The notes under the pieces: generated by a model
What the model saw: only the letters and a program-made list of their open reading frames with translations
What the model was told of the DNA's origin: nothing
The model's database searches: none
Program-made: the position numbers and the translations under genes
Shown: positions 1-8,830 of the stretch, in pieces
Layout: the number at the start of each line of letters is the position of its first letter
Position numbering within the stretch: position 1 is the stretch's first letter
Source of the DNA: G965267605 sp965267605
GTDB lineage: Bacteria > Bacteroidota > Bacteroidia > Flavobacteriales_E > Vicingaceae
DNA: 64,000 nt
Assembly (NCBI GenBank): GCA_965267605.1
Contig: OZ254088.1
Location: forward strand, 1,860,001-1,924,000
Reading direction: 5' to 3'

Positions 1-443
1 ATGGTTCGGTATCGGTAAGTGGTGCTTCCATACAGTACACGCCTGATCTCGACTTTAGTGGATTTGATACCTGTTGGTACAGGATATGTAACGCTAATTG
101 TCCATTCATATGTGATTCAGCTCTGGTGCTTTGGGAGGTCGTTGCGCCTATACCATTGGATATACCTAATGCCTTTACACCTAACGGTGATGGCTGGAAC
201 GATCTGTTCGTGATTCAGGGATTGAAAGACGATGATTTGAATTCGCTTGTGATCTTCAACAGATGGGGTAGCGTTATTTACGAAGCTCAGCCTTACCAGA
301 ACGATTGGGATGGCACTACCAACAACGGCACAATGCGTCTTGCAGGAAAACGGGCTGTTGATGGTACTTACTTCTACTTATTTAAACAAACGACTGACTC
401 TGATCCACTTAGAGGAAGCATTGAACTTAAAACCAAGAAGTGA
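1..443 (+). CDS. C-terminal part of a T9SS type B secreted protein (partial, 5' end outside window)
   Basis: The frame is open from base 3 to the TGA at 441-443, so the start lies upstream of the window. The visible 146 residues begin with the end of an Ig/cadherin-like repeat (YTPDLDFSGFDTCWYRIC), a form common in long Bacteroidota adhesins. They finish with a gliding-motility type C-terminal domain: PNAFTPNGDGWNDLF, then FNRWGSVIYEA and a WDGT motif. That is the type B signal that directs export through the type IX secretion system. The stop overlaps the ATG of the following PorP/SprF gene by one base (TGATG), so the two are probably translated together. By analogy with SprB/SprF, the neighbour is the likely partner for export of this protein. 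Function beyond a surface adhesin-like role cannot be read from this fragment. Confidence 0.9.
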   Translation, partial: GSVSVSGASIQYTPDLDFSGFDTCWYRICNANCPFICDSALVLWEVVAPIPLDIPNAFTPNGDGWNDLFVIQGLKDDDLNSLVIFNRWGSVIYEAQPYQNDWDGTTNNGTMRLAGKRAVDGTYFYLFKQTTDSDPLRGSIELKTKK

Positions 444-1624
444 TGAGAAGGGGATTATTATTCATATTGCTAGCAGGCATTGGATACAGTGCCGTAGCGC
501 AGAATCAGTATCACTTTAACCAGTACATGCAATATCGCCCTTGGGTGAATGAGGCTTCTATGATGGAGTACAACAGTTGGGCTGGTTCGGCCATATACAA
601 GAACCAATGGCTCGGTCTGGACGGTGCTCCTACAATGTTTGGAATTCATGCATTGTATCCTTTCAGCGAATCAAGTGTTGGTAGCTTCTCGATCATTAAT
701 GATCAGATCGGAGTTAATACATCCACGACAATCAACGGTACATATGGATATAGATTGAAGATCGATTTCGACAGGTCTATTGGCTTCAGTCTTACCGGTA
801 CCGTGAACCTGATGAGCAGTGATTACTCCAATATCTCTACTACCATTTCAGACGATCCTTTGTTTGCAGAAGTAAAGACAAAGACGTTCGCTATGCCTAA
901 CTTCAAGTTCGGTGTATTCTATAAGCAGAAGGATGTATACGTAGGTTTTGCGATTCCTAACATTCTTGAGAACAAGATTGTAAACCAGTCAGGAAATGCA
1001 ATTTCGAATACATCATTCCGAATGAGAAACATGCATTACTACATTGTTGCTGGCTTCAGAAAAGAACTGAAGAACCCTAACTGGGAATTGAATCCGTCAG
1101 TTCTTATCAAGCAAGCTTCCGGTAGTCCAATTAACATTGATGCAAACCTCAATGCGCTGTACAAGAAGAAATTCGGTATCGGCTTGGGCTACAGAACCAG
1201 TAATGAGATTCTGTTCATGATGAACTACATGGTGATGGAAGATCTCAAAGTGGGGTATTCATACGATTACAACCTGTCGGGTAGAACGCAGGTCAATGCA
1301 ATGTCTTCAGGTAGCCATGAGATCATGGTGATCTATCAACTTGGAAAAGCTAAGGAAGATGAACCAGATGAAGATGCAACTCCAGAGACCAGGCCTACCC
1401 TTGGATTACCAGATGCTGATCAGCACATCGATGATCCTAACAAGGAGGGTGAAAAGAAAGAAGGCGAAGGTGAAGGAGAGAAGAAAGAAGGTGAAGGCGG
1501 TGGAACTGAGAAGAAAACCGAAGGTGGTGGTGGAACCACTACACCCGCGAAGACTGGTGAAACCAAACCTAAGCCGAAACCTAAGCAGCCAACAGGTGGA
1601 AATGGGTTCATCATTAAGAACTAG
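443..1624 (+). CDS. PorP/SprF family type IX secretion outer-membrane protein with charged C-terminal tail
   Basis: This 393-residue protein has a signal peptide ending near AVAQ. It is followed by the PorP/SprF signature region (HFNQYMQYRPWVNEA, then YKNQWLGLDGAP) and a beta-strand-rich body ending near residue 302, typical of this outer-membrane barrel family. Family members bind and help export T9SS type B cargo. The gene directly follows such cargo with a one-base overlap, so it is probably its dedicated partner. An in-frame GTG lies three bases earlier at 440, but ATG at 443 is preferred. The oddity is a tail of about 90 residues beyond the barrel, made of Glu/Lys/Gly repeats and then Lys-Pro repeats. 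Most PorP/SprF proteins stop at the barrel. The tail could sit in the periplasm or bind peptidoglycan, but that is a guess. Confidence 0.93.
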   Translation: MRRGLLFILLAGIGYSAVAQNQYHFNQYMQYRPWVNEASMMEYNSWAGSAIYKNQWLGLDGAPTMFGIHALYPFSESSVGSFSIINDQIGVNTSTTINGTYGYRLKIDFDRSIGFSLTGTVNLMSSDYSNISTTISDDPLFAEVKTKTFAMPNFKFGVFYKQKDVYVGFAIPNILENKIVNQSGNAISNTSFRMRNMHYYIVAGFRKELKNPNWELNPSVLIKQASGSPINIDANLNALYKKKFGIGLGYRTSNEILFMMNYMVMEDLKVGYSYDYNLSGRTQVNAMSSGSHEIMVIYQLGKAKEDEPDEDATPETRPTLGLPDADQHIDDPNKEGEKKEGEGEGEKKEGEGGGTEKKTEGGGGTTTPAKTGETKPKPKPKQPTGGNGFIIKN

Positions 1625-1642
1625 TCACAAGTAATTATATAG

Positions 1643-1670
1643 AAAAGGGAGCCAATTGGCTCCCTTTTTT
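1643..1670. terminator. Bidirectional rho-independent terminator
   Basis: A perfect 7-bp stem (gggagcc at 1647-1653, ggctccc at 1658-1664) with an AATT loop is flanked by four A on one side and six T on the other. It can therefore end transcription of the PorP/SprF gene on the plus strand and of the DUF1684 gene on the minus strand. The T run overlaps the TAA of the minus-strand gene. Confidence 0.9.
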
Positions 1671-2277
1671 AATGCCCTTCATGCTTTACACCAGCGGTTA
1701 CCCGCACGTCAAGAAAATTCTCCTTGGGCGGTATCGGACAGGAATATCCACTGCTATAAGCACAATATGGATTGTAAGCCTTGTTAAAATCTATTACCAC
1801 ACGTTTCTTCTTGGGTATCCTCATATCTATATACCTCCCTCCACCGTACGATTCATTGCCTGTGGTTCGATCTGTAAAAGGTAGAAACAGGAAATCCTTA
1901 TACATCTTCATTGCACGCAGTCTGTGGCTCTGATAGACGTTCAGTGAAAGTTCCTTTCCGTTGATGGCAAAATGTACCTTACCATACAGCTCATAGGTAG
2001 GCTTGCTTGAGGTAGAGGTCTTCATTTTGAACGGTTTGCTATTCTTAACCCTCTCAAATCTTGCGACCACATGGAAATTCGTGTCTATGGGAAAGAAAGG
2101 CAGCGTCTTGAATTCAGCTTTGTCTTTCTCCTTCAGCGGAGATTTCTCTGACCGGTACTCTTCATTAAGTTTTTCCCGATAGGCTTTGTTCTCTTCTATA
2201 ATAGAAATACCCGACTGCGCTGAAACGCTGAAAGGAATCAGAAATAGCACCACTATGGTTACCTGGGTCCGAAACAT
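1669..2277 (-). CDS. DUF1684 domain-containing secreted protein
   Basis: The 202-residue product has an N-terminal signal peptide (residues 1-20, ending SAQ). The rest matches DUF1684: a short helical start (EENKAYREKLNEEY), a beta-rich middle, and the strongly conserved end with YGGGRYIDMRIP, IDFNKAYNPYCAYSSGYSC and PIPPKENFLDVRV. The two cysteines in that end are a family feature. The biochemical role of DUF1684 is not established, and I do not assign one. It lies six bases downstream of the 1213-residue PKD protein and is probably its operon partner. The bidirectional hairpin beyond its stop ends the transcript. Confidence 0.88.
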   Translation of the reverse strand: MFRTQVTIVVLFLIPFSVSAQSGISIIEENKAYREKLNEEYRSEKSPLKEKDKAEFKTLPFFPIDTNFHVVARFERVKNSKPFKMKTSTSSKPTYELYGKVHFAINGKELSLNVYQSHRLRAMKMYKDFLFLPFTDRTTGNESYGGGRYIDMRIPKKKRVVIDFNKAYNPYCAYSSGYSCPIPPKENFLDVRVTAGVKHEGH

Positions 2278-2283
2278 GGACTT

Positions 2284-5200
2284 CTAGCGAATCAGGGTCA
2301 CATTACCCTTCTCACTTGCGGTAGAGTTATCAATGAAGATAATATCCACGTAGTATACGAAGACTCCTGGGTTTACAGGCTTGCCTTTGTGGTTACCATT
2401 CCAACCATTTGCCGGGTCAAATGATTCAAAGACCTTCTGACCGTATCTGTTGTACACGAAGAAACTCAGTTCTTTGATACCCGCTCCTCTAACGTACAAT
2501 ACATCATTTTCGCCATCACCATTAGGTGAGAAGGCATTCGGCACACCGAAGTGTATAACATCATTTACAATAATACAGATCAATCCTGTATCTCGACAAC
2601 TATTGGCCGTTTCGTAAACCACCATCAAACAAGTATCCTGGTTCAACGGAACGGTCCCTGTTGTTGGGCATGTATCACACGTAACCAATGCCGATGGACT
2701 CCAGGTATACGATCCACCTGTAGGCGTACCATTGGCCATTACAGAGGTGGTATCCCCACCATTGATCGGGCTTGTACCCGAAGTGGTAACTGATGGACTG
2801 GCATAGACATAAACTGTCTGGTAAACAGTATCTACACCGGCTCCGTTGGAAACGATCAACCTTGTTGTATAGGTACCAGCTGTGGTATAACAAACCGTAC
2901 CTGGGTTCTGAACGTTGGAAGAGGCCGGAGTTCCACCCGGGAACGACCAATCCCATTGTATACCATTCGTACTTCCATCAGAATAATCTATACAGAGCGG
3001 TTCACATCCTACTGTGTCATTCGCTGTAATTCCACCCACCGGTGGTGGACAGGAGACGACAGTAATGAAATTCGTATAGGTAGTTGAATCCGTGCCGTTG
3101 GCATTGCTTACGACCAGTTTAACCGAATAAGTACCTGCTGCGGCATAGCAAATGTTCGTTGGATTCTGAGCCGTACTGGATGTTGGTGTAGCGCCAGTAA
3201 AGGTCCATGTCCAGCCAGTAGGACTGCTAGTTGAAAGATCCGTAAAGTTGATGCACTGTCCCTCACAAAGCGTGCTATCACTAGCAGAAAATGCCGCGAT
3301 AGGATTAGGACAAGATACAACGGTAATAAATGAACTCATGGCCAGTGAATCCGAACCATTTGCATTCGTAGCCACTAGTGCTACGAGGTAGGTACCTGCG
3401 TTCGGGTAACAGATATTGGTTGGGTTCTGTACTGTACTCGTTGGGGTACTCGATCCAGGGAAATACCATGTCCAACCAGTTGGCGTATTGGTAGAAAGAT
3501 CTGTAAAGTTGATACACTGTCCCTCGCAAATGGTACTATCACTCGACATAAACGCAGCCACGGGAGGTGGACAGTTAACCACACTAATAAAATTCGTAAT
3601 GGTTACCGAATCTTGCCCAAAGGCATTTCGGGCAACCAATGTTACTGCATAGTTTCCAGCCGTATTGTAGCAGATATTCGTTGGGTTCTGTGCGGTTGAC
3701 GTAGCAGGTGTTCCACCAGGGAAATACCACGTCCAACTCGTTGGTGTGTTGGTTGAGAGGTCTGTGAAGTTAATGCAGTCTCCCGCGCATAATGTACTAT
3801 CTGATGATGACCACGCAGCTACCGGTACCGGACAGTTGATCACTGTTACCAGCACTGAGTCTCGCGATGTACAACCAATCGAATTACCCACGGTAACATA
3901 GAAGTACTTTGTAACTGTTGGTGAAGCAAGTGGGTTAGGCCCTGTAGTGGTGCTCAAATCAGGATCAGCATCCCAGGTATATGTTACTCCACCGCTTGCA
4001 TTGAGCGAAGCGCTTTGGCCCGAACAAATGGTGGTATCGTTACCTGCATTAGCAGTTGGGGCGGTTTGTACCACCACGATCACCATCTGTCTATAGGTAC
4101 CTGGGCAAGTACCCACGTAGAATGTATCTGTTTGCGTTAACACAGGCGTATTGTATGTTCCACCTGCCCCTAGTTGTGTACCCGCAAACGGAGAATCATT
4201 CCAGAACAGATTGGTACCTCCTGGTGCCGTTCCGTTAATAGTTGCAGTCAATGACGCTGACTGACCTACACAGATCGTATCATTTGCGGCAATCACTTGC
4301 CATGCATTAATGGTAGCATTGTTGATTCCAGCTCCACCCGAAGTAGCTCCGTTAGGCGGGAAGCTATCTGTTGGGTTTGGCTGCGGCCAACGCATGTCTA
4401 TAGAGTTTGTATTACCGTTTGCACCACCGTTAGCAGTACGGGTAGGGGCACCGTTGGATACGGCAATGTATCCTCCACCGCCACCGCCACCGGGTCCTTC
4501 TGCCTGATCACGGCTTGAAGCAGTTCCACCAGTGATCCACTGGTTTCCACCTCTACCACCATCTACACTGATTGTAACACCTGAAACGGCACCGATAGAT
4601 TGAGCAAGGACAACGCCTCCACCACCGCCACCACCGGCACCATCAATGCCATGTGCAGGAAGGAATATACCTGATGAACCACCGTTACCGGCAGTTAGAC
4701 CAATTTCTCCATTCGCACTAATGTTACCTGACCCGGAAATAGTTCCGTAGTTCTGCATAAGCACAATACCTCCACCGTGACCACCACGAGACGACCAGTT
4801 CTGTCCACTTTCAAGGTTACCCTCTCCGGCTCCTCCTCCTCCTCCGAGGAATACCCTTCCAGTAGCATAGACCAAAGGTCTACCACCCCATCCACCAACT
4901 TGTCTGCGGTTGTCACCACCCCAGTTAGGATAAGGGAACGGACCAAATGGCGGGTTACCACCTTCTGCATTAGGGTTTCTATCATTCTGAGAGAACGTAT
5001 AACCGCCACGTCCACCGCCACTAGACGTAGATCCGGCAATGCTTGGCACCTCAAGCGCCCATGCCGCATTATAGAACGGATCTGGATTTCCCATCCCATT
5101 CCACAGTGCCGGGTTTCCTGCATTGGCACCCCCACCTCCACCGGAGTTGTGAGCGTTACCTCCACCACCACCGTTCGCAATACTTCCTCTACAGTATCTG

Positions 5201-5925
5201 GCAGATACAGCTGTGTAATCCGTTACGTTACCTCCAATACTCTCTCCTTTCTCGGCTCCCTCAGTAGCATCAGTTGAACTGAAAAAGCCCGCACCATTCC
5301 TTGTTGAGTTATCAGGATTACCACCTCTGAAACCAACCGCCTCTGCGTCAATGGTTCCATTGACTGTGGTGTTGTTAATGACCTCAACCGCCAACACGCC
5401 TCCCATCGTACCATTCCACGCATCACATGTCAAAGTAGTGGAAGCAGGTACGTTCAATGAGGTATAACGCGGAATACGCACCACCTGAACACGCCCGTTG
5501 GCTGTATAGTTATTTCTTAAGGCACAATCGAGATTAATGGTATTAGCACCTGCAACGGAAGCTACTTGCACCACTTCCCAGTTCCCGCAGTTGTTGTAAT
5601 TCGTGACTCTACCATGTGTAGAATCTTGCTGGGCTGTAGTGGTTGGTATACTGCCATGCGTACTCACGTTCACAGACGCACCCTGCATTTGAATGATCAT
5701 TATCAGATCACCACCAGCCAGGTTGCCACTAAAGCGACCGTTGCCATTCAGTGTGTTGGCTGCTACCGTTACAGATGTAGCACCAATACTGGCATTAGCT
5801 GTTAAACTTGTGTATTCATTTACGATCTCGGTACCGACAATGGTTTTAGCACCATGGATACCACGTTGCGCATACGACCATGAAAAGGTCAGTAGCAAGA
5901 GCAGAACAGAGAGAAGTTTACGCAT
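2284..5925 (-). CDS. Glycine-rich, PKD-repeat surface protein with T9SS type B sorting domain
   Basis: The product has 1213 residues. Residues 1-19 are a signal peptide (SYAQ end). Roughly residues 25-540 are a glycine-rich region, probably a beta-helix, with several runs of five to seven Gly. An Ig-like stretch follows, and then from about residue 703 four PKD modules, each starting like AAWSSSDSTLCAGDCINFTDLS and carrying paired cysteines. Residues 1122-1213 are a type B sorting domain (PNAFSPNGDGENDVLYVRG, FVYNRYGQKVFES, GWNG). The protein should be exported by the type IX system and attached to or released from the cell surface. Unlike the two other PKD/type B loci nearby, no PorP/SprF gene is adjacent. 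Its PKD modules closely resemble those of the 671-residue protein encoded at 9849-11864. An adhesin or matrix role is inferred. Confidence 0.92.
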   Translation of the reverse strand: MRKLLSVLLLLLTFSWSYAQRGIHGAKTIVGTEIVNEYTSLTANASIGATSVTVAANTLNGNGRFSGNLAGGDLIMIIQMQGASVNVSTHGSIPTTTAQQDSTHGRVTNYNNCGNWEVVQVASVAGANTINLDCALRNNYTANGRVQVVRIPRYTSLNVPASTTLTCDAWNGTMGGVLAVEVINNTTVNGTIDAEAVGFRGGNPDNSTRNGAGFFSSTDATEGAEKGESIGGNVTDYTAVSARYCRGSIANGGGGGNAHNSGGGGGANAGNPALWNGMGNPDPFYNAAWALEVPSIAGSTSSGGGRGGYTFSQNDRNPNAEGGNPPFGPFPYPNWGGDNRRQVGGWGGRPLVYATGRVFLGGGGGAGEGNLESGQNWSSRGGHGGGIVLMQNYGTISGSGNISANGEIGLTAGNGGSSGIFLPAHGIDGAGGGGGGGVVLAQSIGAVSGVTISVDGGRGGNQWITGGTASSRDQAEGPGGGGGGGYIAVSNGAPTRTANGGANGNTNSIDMRWPQPNPTDSFPPNGATSGGAGINNATINAWQVIAANDTICVGQSASLTATINGTAPGGTNLFWNDSPFAGTQLGAGGTYNTPVLTQTDTFYVGTCPGTYRQMVIVVVQTAPTANAGNDTTICSGQSASLNASGGVTYTWDADPDLSTTTGPNPLASPTVTKYFYVTVGNSIGCTSRDSVLVTVINCPVPVAAWSSSDSTLCAGDCINFTDLSTNTPTSWTWYFPGGTPATSTAQNPTNICYNTAGNYAVTLVARNAFGQDSVTITNFISVVNCPPPVAAFMSSDSTICEGQCINFTDLSTNTPTGWTWYFPGSSTPTSTVQNPTNICYPNAGTYLVALVATNANGSDSLAMSSFITVVSCPNPIAAFSASDSTLCEGQCINFTDLSTSSPTGWTWTFTGATPTSSTAQNPTNICYAAAGTYSVKLVVSNANGTDSTTYTNFITVVSCPPPVGGITANDTVGCEPLCIDYSDGSTNGIQWDWSFPGGTPASSNVQNPGTVCYTTAGTYTTRLIVSNGAGVDTVYQTVYVYASPSVTTSGTSPINGGDTTSVMANGTPTGGSYTWSPSALVTCDTCPTTGTVPLNQDTCLMVVYETANSCRDTGLICIIVNDVIHFGVPNAFSPNGDGENDVLYVRGAGIKELSFFVYNRYGQKVFESFDPANGWNGNHKGKPVNPGVFVYYVDIIFIDNSTASEKGNVTLIR

Positions 5926-5950
5926 CCCAATTTCGATTGTGCGAATAGCT

Positions 5951-5958
5951 TAAAGTTA
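5951..5958 (-). promoter_or_regulatory. Possible -7 element TAACTTTA
   Basis: The minus strand reads TAACTTTA, one base from the Bacteroidota -7 consensus TAnnTTTG, 25 bases before the ATG of the 1213-residue protein. The same ten bases (TAACTTTAAG) occur upstream of the related PKD gene at 11886-11893. No clear TTG element is seen at the usual distance. Confidence 0.3.
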
Positions 5959-5989
5959 AATATTTTATTCTGCATTAACAGCCCGAAGA

Positions 5990-6661
5990 CTAAGGCTTTG
6001 AAGCCCGCGTCATTTGCCGTTTTCCGGGCGGTCCTGGTAATTCCTCCACTTCCATCCTCAGTTGCTTCAGGTTTCGCTTAAAAGCCCCCTGAGCACAGTA
6101 CGTAACCAACATACCTCCACTACGCATCGAAGTAACAACAGGTTCAAGTGCTGGTATTTCCCACATTTCTGATTGCGCCCGTGGTCCAAATGCGTCATAG
6201 TACACAAGATCATAGACAGCCTCCTCTTTCAGATCCTGAACAGCCAAAGCCCTCTTTTCAAGCTGAAATTCATCGGCAATGGTCACTGGTTCATTCCATC
6301 CACTTGTGTGCATTTTCTCAAATTGATCCACCTGCTCATCACTAAGGTGCAACGTATCCTGATAAGTCAATTCCGTCACTACCTCCCACGCCAGCGGATT
6401 GGTCTCAAGGCCGACATAAGATATCTTCCTGTTGCCCCTATTCAGCAGTGTTAGAAGCGCATTCAAGCCTGTACCAAATCCCACTTCGAGTATGTGTAAA
6501 CCATCTATATTAACACACTTAAATCCTTGATCTACAAAGACATACACAGACTCTTGAACTGCGCCATGGGTAGAATGATAGGTCTCATTCAATGCGTCAA
6601 TCTGAAGCGTACTTGATCCATCGTTCGTTCGAACAATTCTTATATCACCATTGTCACCCAT
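5990..6661 (-). CDS. mnmD: tRNA (5-methylaminomethyl-2-thiouridine)-methyltransferase MnmD
   Basis: The 223-residue protein carries the hallmarks of stand-alone MnmD. These are an N-terminal region DGSSTLQIDALNETYHSTHG, the S-adenosylmethionine site LHILEVGFGTGLNALL, the catalytic-loop motif YYDAFGPRAQSEMWE, and the C-terminal block PGPPGKRQMTRA. The family adds the last methyl group to wobble uridine 34 of several tRNAs, which in E. coli is done by the N-terminal half of MnmC. The frame is open up to 6709, but ATG at 6661 begins directly before the conserved start and leaves a 40-base divergent gap to the thioredoxin-like gene, so it is preferred. No FAD-dependent MnmC2 partner is fused or adjacent, as is usual in this phylum. 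Confidence 0.92.
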   Translation of the reverse strand: MGDNGDIRIVRTNDGSSTLQIDALNETYHSTHGAVQESVYVFVDQGFKCVNIDGLHILEVGFGTGLNALLTLLNRGNRKISYVGLETNPLAWEVVTELTYQDTLHLSDEQVDQFEKMHTSGWNEPVTIADEFQLEKRALAVQDLKEEAVYDLVYYDAFGPRAQSEMWEIPALEPVVTSMRSGGMLVTYCAQGAFKRNLKQLRMEVEELPGPPGKRQMTRASKP

Positions 6662-6701
6662 GCGATCTGTGGATGAATATAGCCACACTAATTCTAATGA
6701 T

Positions 6702-7289
6702 ATGGGCAAAAAACTGATTACGAAGGAGGTAATCGATGCCGGTTTAAGCTATGAGGATTACCGGAACCGACTGAAGGAAAGGATTGCTAATCCTGATGGG
6801 GATAGCTACAGTGAACAAATGATGGGATATACCCAACTGAATGATAAACGAATGGATCGACTGGATCAGACTGTGGAAATCCAGAAAGACCTGGCTCAAC
6901 GGTTGCGGGATAAGTCTACACCCGAGACATGGCTGGTACTTACGGAGGGATGGTGTGGTGATGCCGCACAGAACATCCCCATTCTGGCAGAAGCTGCCGG
7001 GTTGGCGCCTTCCATCCAACTCAAACTCATTTACCGTGATGAGCACCCGGAAATCATGGACGCATTTCTCACGAACGGTGGCAAGGCTATTCCAAAGCTC
7101 ATTAGATTGGACGAAGAACTCAATGTTATTGGCACATGGGGGCCGCGTCCTGCTCCTGCCCAACAAATGATCATTGATCACAAAGCAAATCCTGGTTCTT
7201 CCATGAAAGAAGTCTACAAAAGAATGCAGGTGTGGTATAGGGATGACAAAACCCGTACACTGCAGAAAGAACTAGCGGATATGCTGTAA
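6702..7289 (+). CDS. Thioredoxin-fold family protein
   Basis: The 195-residue cytoplasmic protein matches a Bacteroidota thioredoxin-like family (thioredoxin_9 type). It begins with a helical region (SYEDYRNRLKERI), followed by the thioredoxin fold with WLVLTEGWCGDAAQNIP at about residues 79-95 and the cis-Pro region KAIPKLIRLD. The usual CxxC is reduced to a single cysteine (WCGDA), so it cannot work as a standard dithiol oxidoreductase; a one-cysteine or non-redox role is more likely. An upstream in-frame ATG exists at 6651, but it would overlap mnmD. The ATG at 6702 is preferred because the family starts at this point. Confidence 0.85.
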   Translation: MGKKLITKEVIDAGLSYEDYRNRLKERIANPDGDSYSEQMMGYTQLNDKRMDRLDQTVEIQKDLAQRLRDKSTPETWLVLTEGWCGDAAQNIPILAEAAGLAPSIQLKLIYRDEHPEIMDAFLTNGGKAIPKLIRLDEELNVIGTWGPRPAPAQQMIIDHKANPGSSMKEVYKRMQVWYRDDKTRTLQKELADML

Positions 7290-7340
7290 TTCTATCTTAC
7301 TGATGCAATAAACAGGGAAATCTTCCGTACTTGATTTGCC

Positions 7341-7348
7341 TATATTTG
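7341..7348 (+). promoter_or_regulatory. TATATTTG, -7 like element almost touching the start codon
   Basis: This is an exact match to TAnnTTTG, ending only three bases before ATG 7352. If used, the transcript would begin at or next to the start codon, giving a leaderless or nearly leaderless mRNA. No well-spaced TTG is present. Confidence 0.4.
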
Positions 7349-7351
7349 CCT

Positions 7352-8830
7352 ATGCATCGCACATTCTGGGGACTTCTGGTCCTTGTTGTCATATTCTGTA
7401 GTTGCCGGAGAGACAAATTTATTGTTGACAATGGCGCTGGTGTGAGTTTCTCACAGGACACTATCATTTTCGATACTGTCTTTACCACCATTGGCTCTGT
7501 GACGAAATCAGTGAAAGTGCGAAACCCACACAATGCGAGTATTAGGATCAGCTCAATTCGTCTGGCCAAAGGAAATCAGTCGATGTTCAGAATCAACGTT
7601 GATGGGATACCTGGCGCTGCAAAGGATATTGAGATTCGTGCGAAAGACAGCTTGTACATCTTTGTGGAAGTTACCGTAGATCCTAACAATGGAAACAATC
7701 CGCTGATTGTAACAGATTCGATCATATTCGAAACAAATGGACTTCAACAAGACATTGACCTCGTAGCCTGGGGACAGGATGCCATTTACTATACGCCATC
7801 CAATTTTGTAAATGGGCTCCCACCCTATTCATGCACAGATGGCAATTGTAGTGGTGCCAATCAGGTTACCACGGTTTGGAACAACACCAAACCAATTGTG
7901 ATTTACGGCTACCTGGTGGTAGACTCACTTGATGTACTTCAAATCAATGCGGGTACGCAGGTTCATTTACACAGGAATTCTGGCATATGGGTTTACCGTT
8001 ACGGTCAATTGATCGTAAATGGAGCACCAGGGGCACCGGTTGTATTCCAGGGCGATAGGCTTGAACATGCCTATGATGAACAACCTGGACAATGGGATAG
8101 AATTTGGATCAACGATGGACCCCCGGGAAAAGACAACGTCTTCAACTATGCAATCATTAAGAATGCATTTATTGGCCTTCAGGTAGAGACACTTCCGTTC
8201 TCTCCGTTGCTTCCTACCACAGGCAATCAGTTGGATTTGAATAATGTGTTCTTAAGGAATTGCTCAGGCATTGGTATGCTAGGGCGCAATTACAAGGTAC
8301 AGGCGAACAACATGTTGGTAACCAATTGCGGGCAGTACAGTGTTGCCCTTTCCGGTGGTGGAGAATATGAGTTCAACCATTGTACCATGGCTAACTTCTG
8401 GACTGAATCAACGCGGGAAACTCCATCCTTGCTGATGCAGAATTCTTATGAGGACATCAACGGCACACTGCAAATCAGAGACATCGTTAAGGCTCACTTC
8501 AATAACTGTATCATTGAAGGAAACAATGAGGACAACTTTGAGTTAAAGATCGAAGAGAAGGCTCCGGGAAGCATTGGATACAAATTCGATCACTGCATTC
8601 TTCGTACAGATACCAATACCTCTGATGGCAGCAAATACATTTCGCTGATCAAAAACCCATCCGTGAAGATCTTCGAAGACTCTCTGGATTATAAGCTAAC
8701 CTCTACGTCACCGGCATTGGATGCTGGTGATCCTGCAGTAATCTCAATTAATCCAGGAGTACTATCTAATGATTACCTGTTCCTTCCCAGGAATGCATCC
8801 TCGCCCGATCTTGGAGCGATCGAGTACTAG
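7352..8830 (+). CDS. Right-handed beta-helix lipoprotein
   Basis: The 492-residue protein begins with a hydrophobic signal ending in a Bacteroidota lipobox-like IFCSC, so it is probably a lipoprotein. After an Ig-like domain (about residues 30-140, FDTVFTTIGSVTKSVKVRN), the second half shows short repeated strands with Asn, typical of a parallel beta-helix. It ends with the common tail SPALDAGDP ... SPDLGAIEY that closes many predicted polysaccharide-active or surface beta-helix proteins. No catalytic residues can be named. The start at ATG 7352 is chosen because the signal peptide begins there; the frame is open from 7331. Its TAG shares the palindrome CTAG with the stop of the convergent gene, so the two genes overlap by four bases. 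Confidence 0.85.
   Translation: MHRTFWGLLVLVVIFCSCRRDKFIVDNGAGVSFSQDTIIFDTVFTTIGSVTKSVKVRNPHNASIRISSIRLAKGNQSMFRINVDGIPGAAKDIEIRAKDSLYIFVEVTVDPNNGNNPLIVTDSIIFETNGLQQDIDLVAWGQDAIYYTPSNFVNGLPPYSCTDGNCSGANQVTTVWNNTKPIVIYGYLVVDSLDVLQINAGTQVHLHRNSGIWVYRYGQLIVNGAPGAPVVFQGDRLEHAYDEQPGQWDRIWINDGPPGKDNVFNYAIIKNAFIGLQVETLPFSPLLPTTGNQLDLNNVFLRNCSGIGMLGRNYKVQANNMLVTNCGQYSVALSGGGEYEFNHCTMANFWTESTRETPSLLMQNSYEDINGTLQIRDIVKAHFNNCIIEGNNEDNFELKIEEKAPGSIGYKFDHCILRTDTNTSDGSKYISLIKNPSVKIFEDSLDYKLTSTSPALDAGDPAVISINPGVLSNDYLFLPRNASSPDLGAIEY

Noticed and set aside
2900..3840. Regularly spaced near-repeats resembling a CRISPR array or tandem repeat locus
   Set aside because: They are about 255 bases apart, diverged and in frame, and they encode the PKD modules of the large surface protein.
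4777..5277. A 166-codon open frame on the plus strand inside the glycine-rich gene
   Set aside because: It is the mirror of a Gly-rich coding region and gives a Ser/Thr/Arg-rich meaningless protein.
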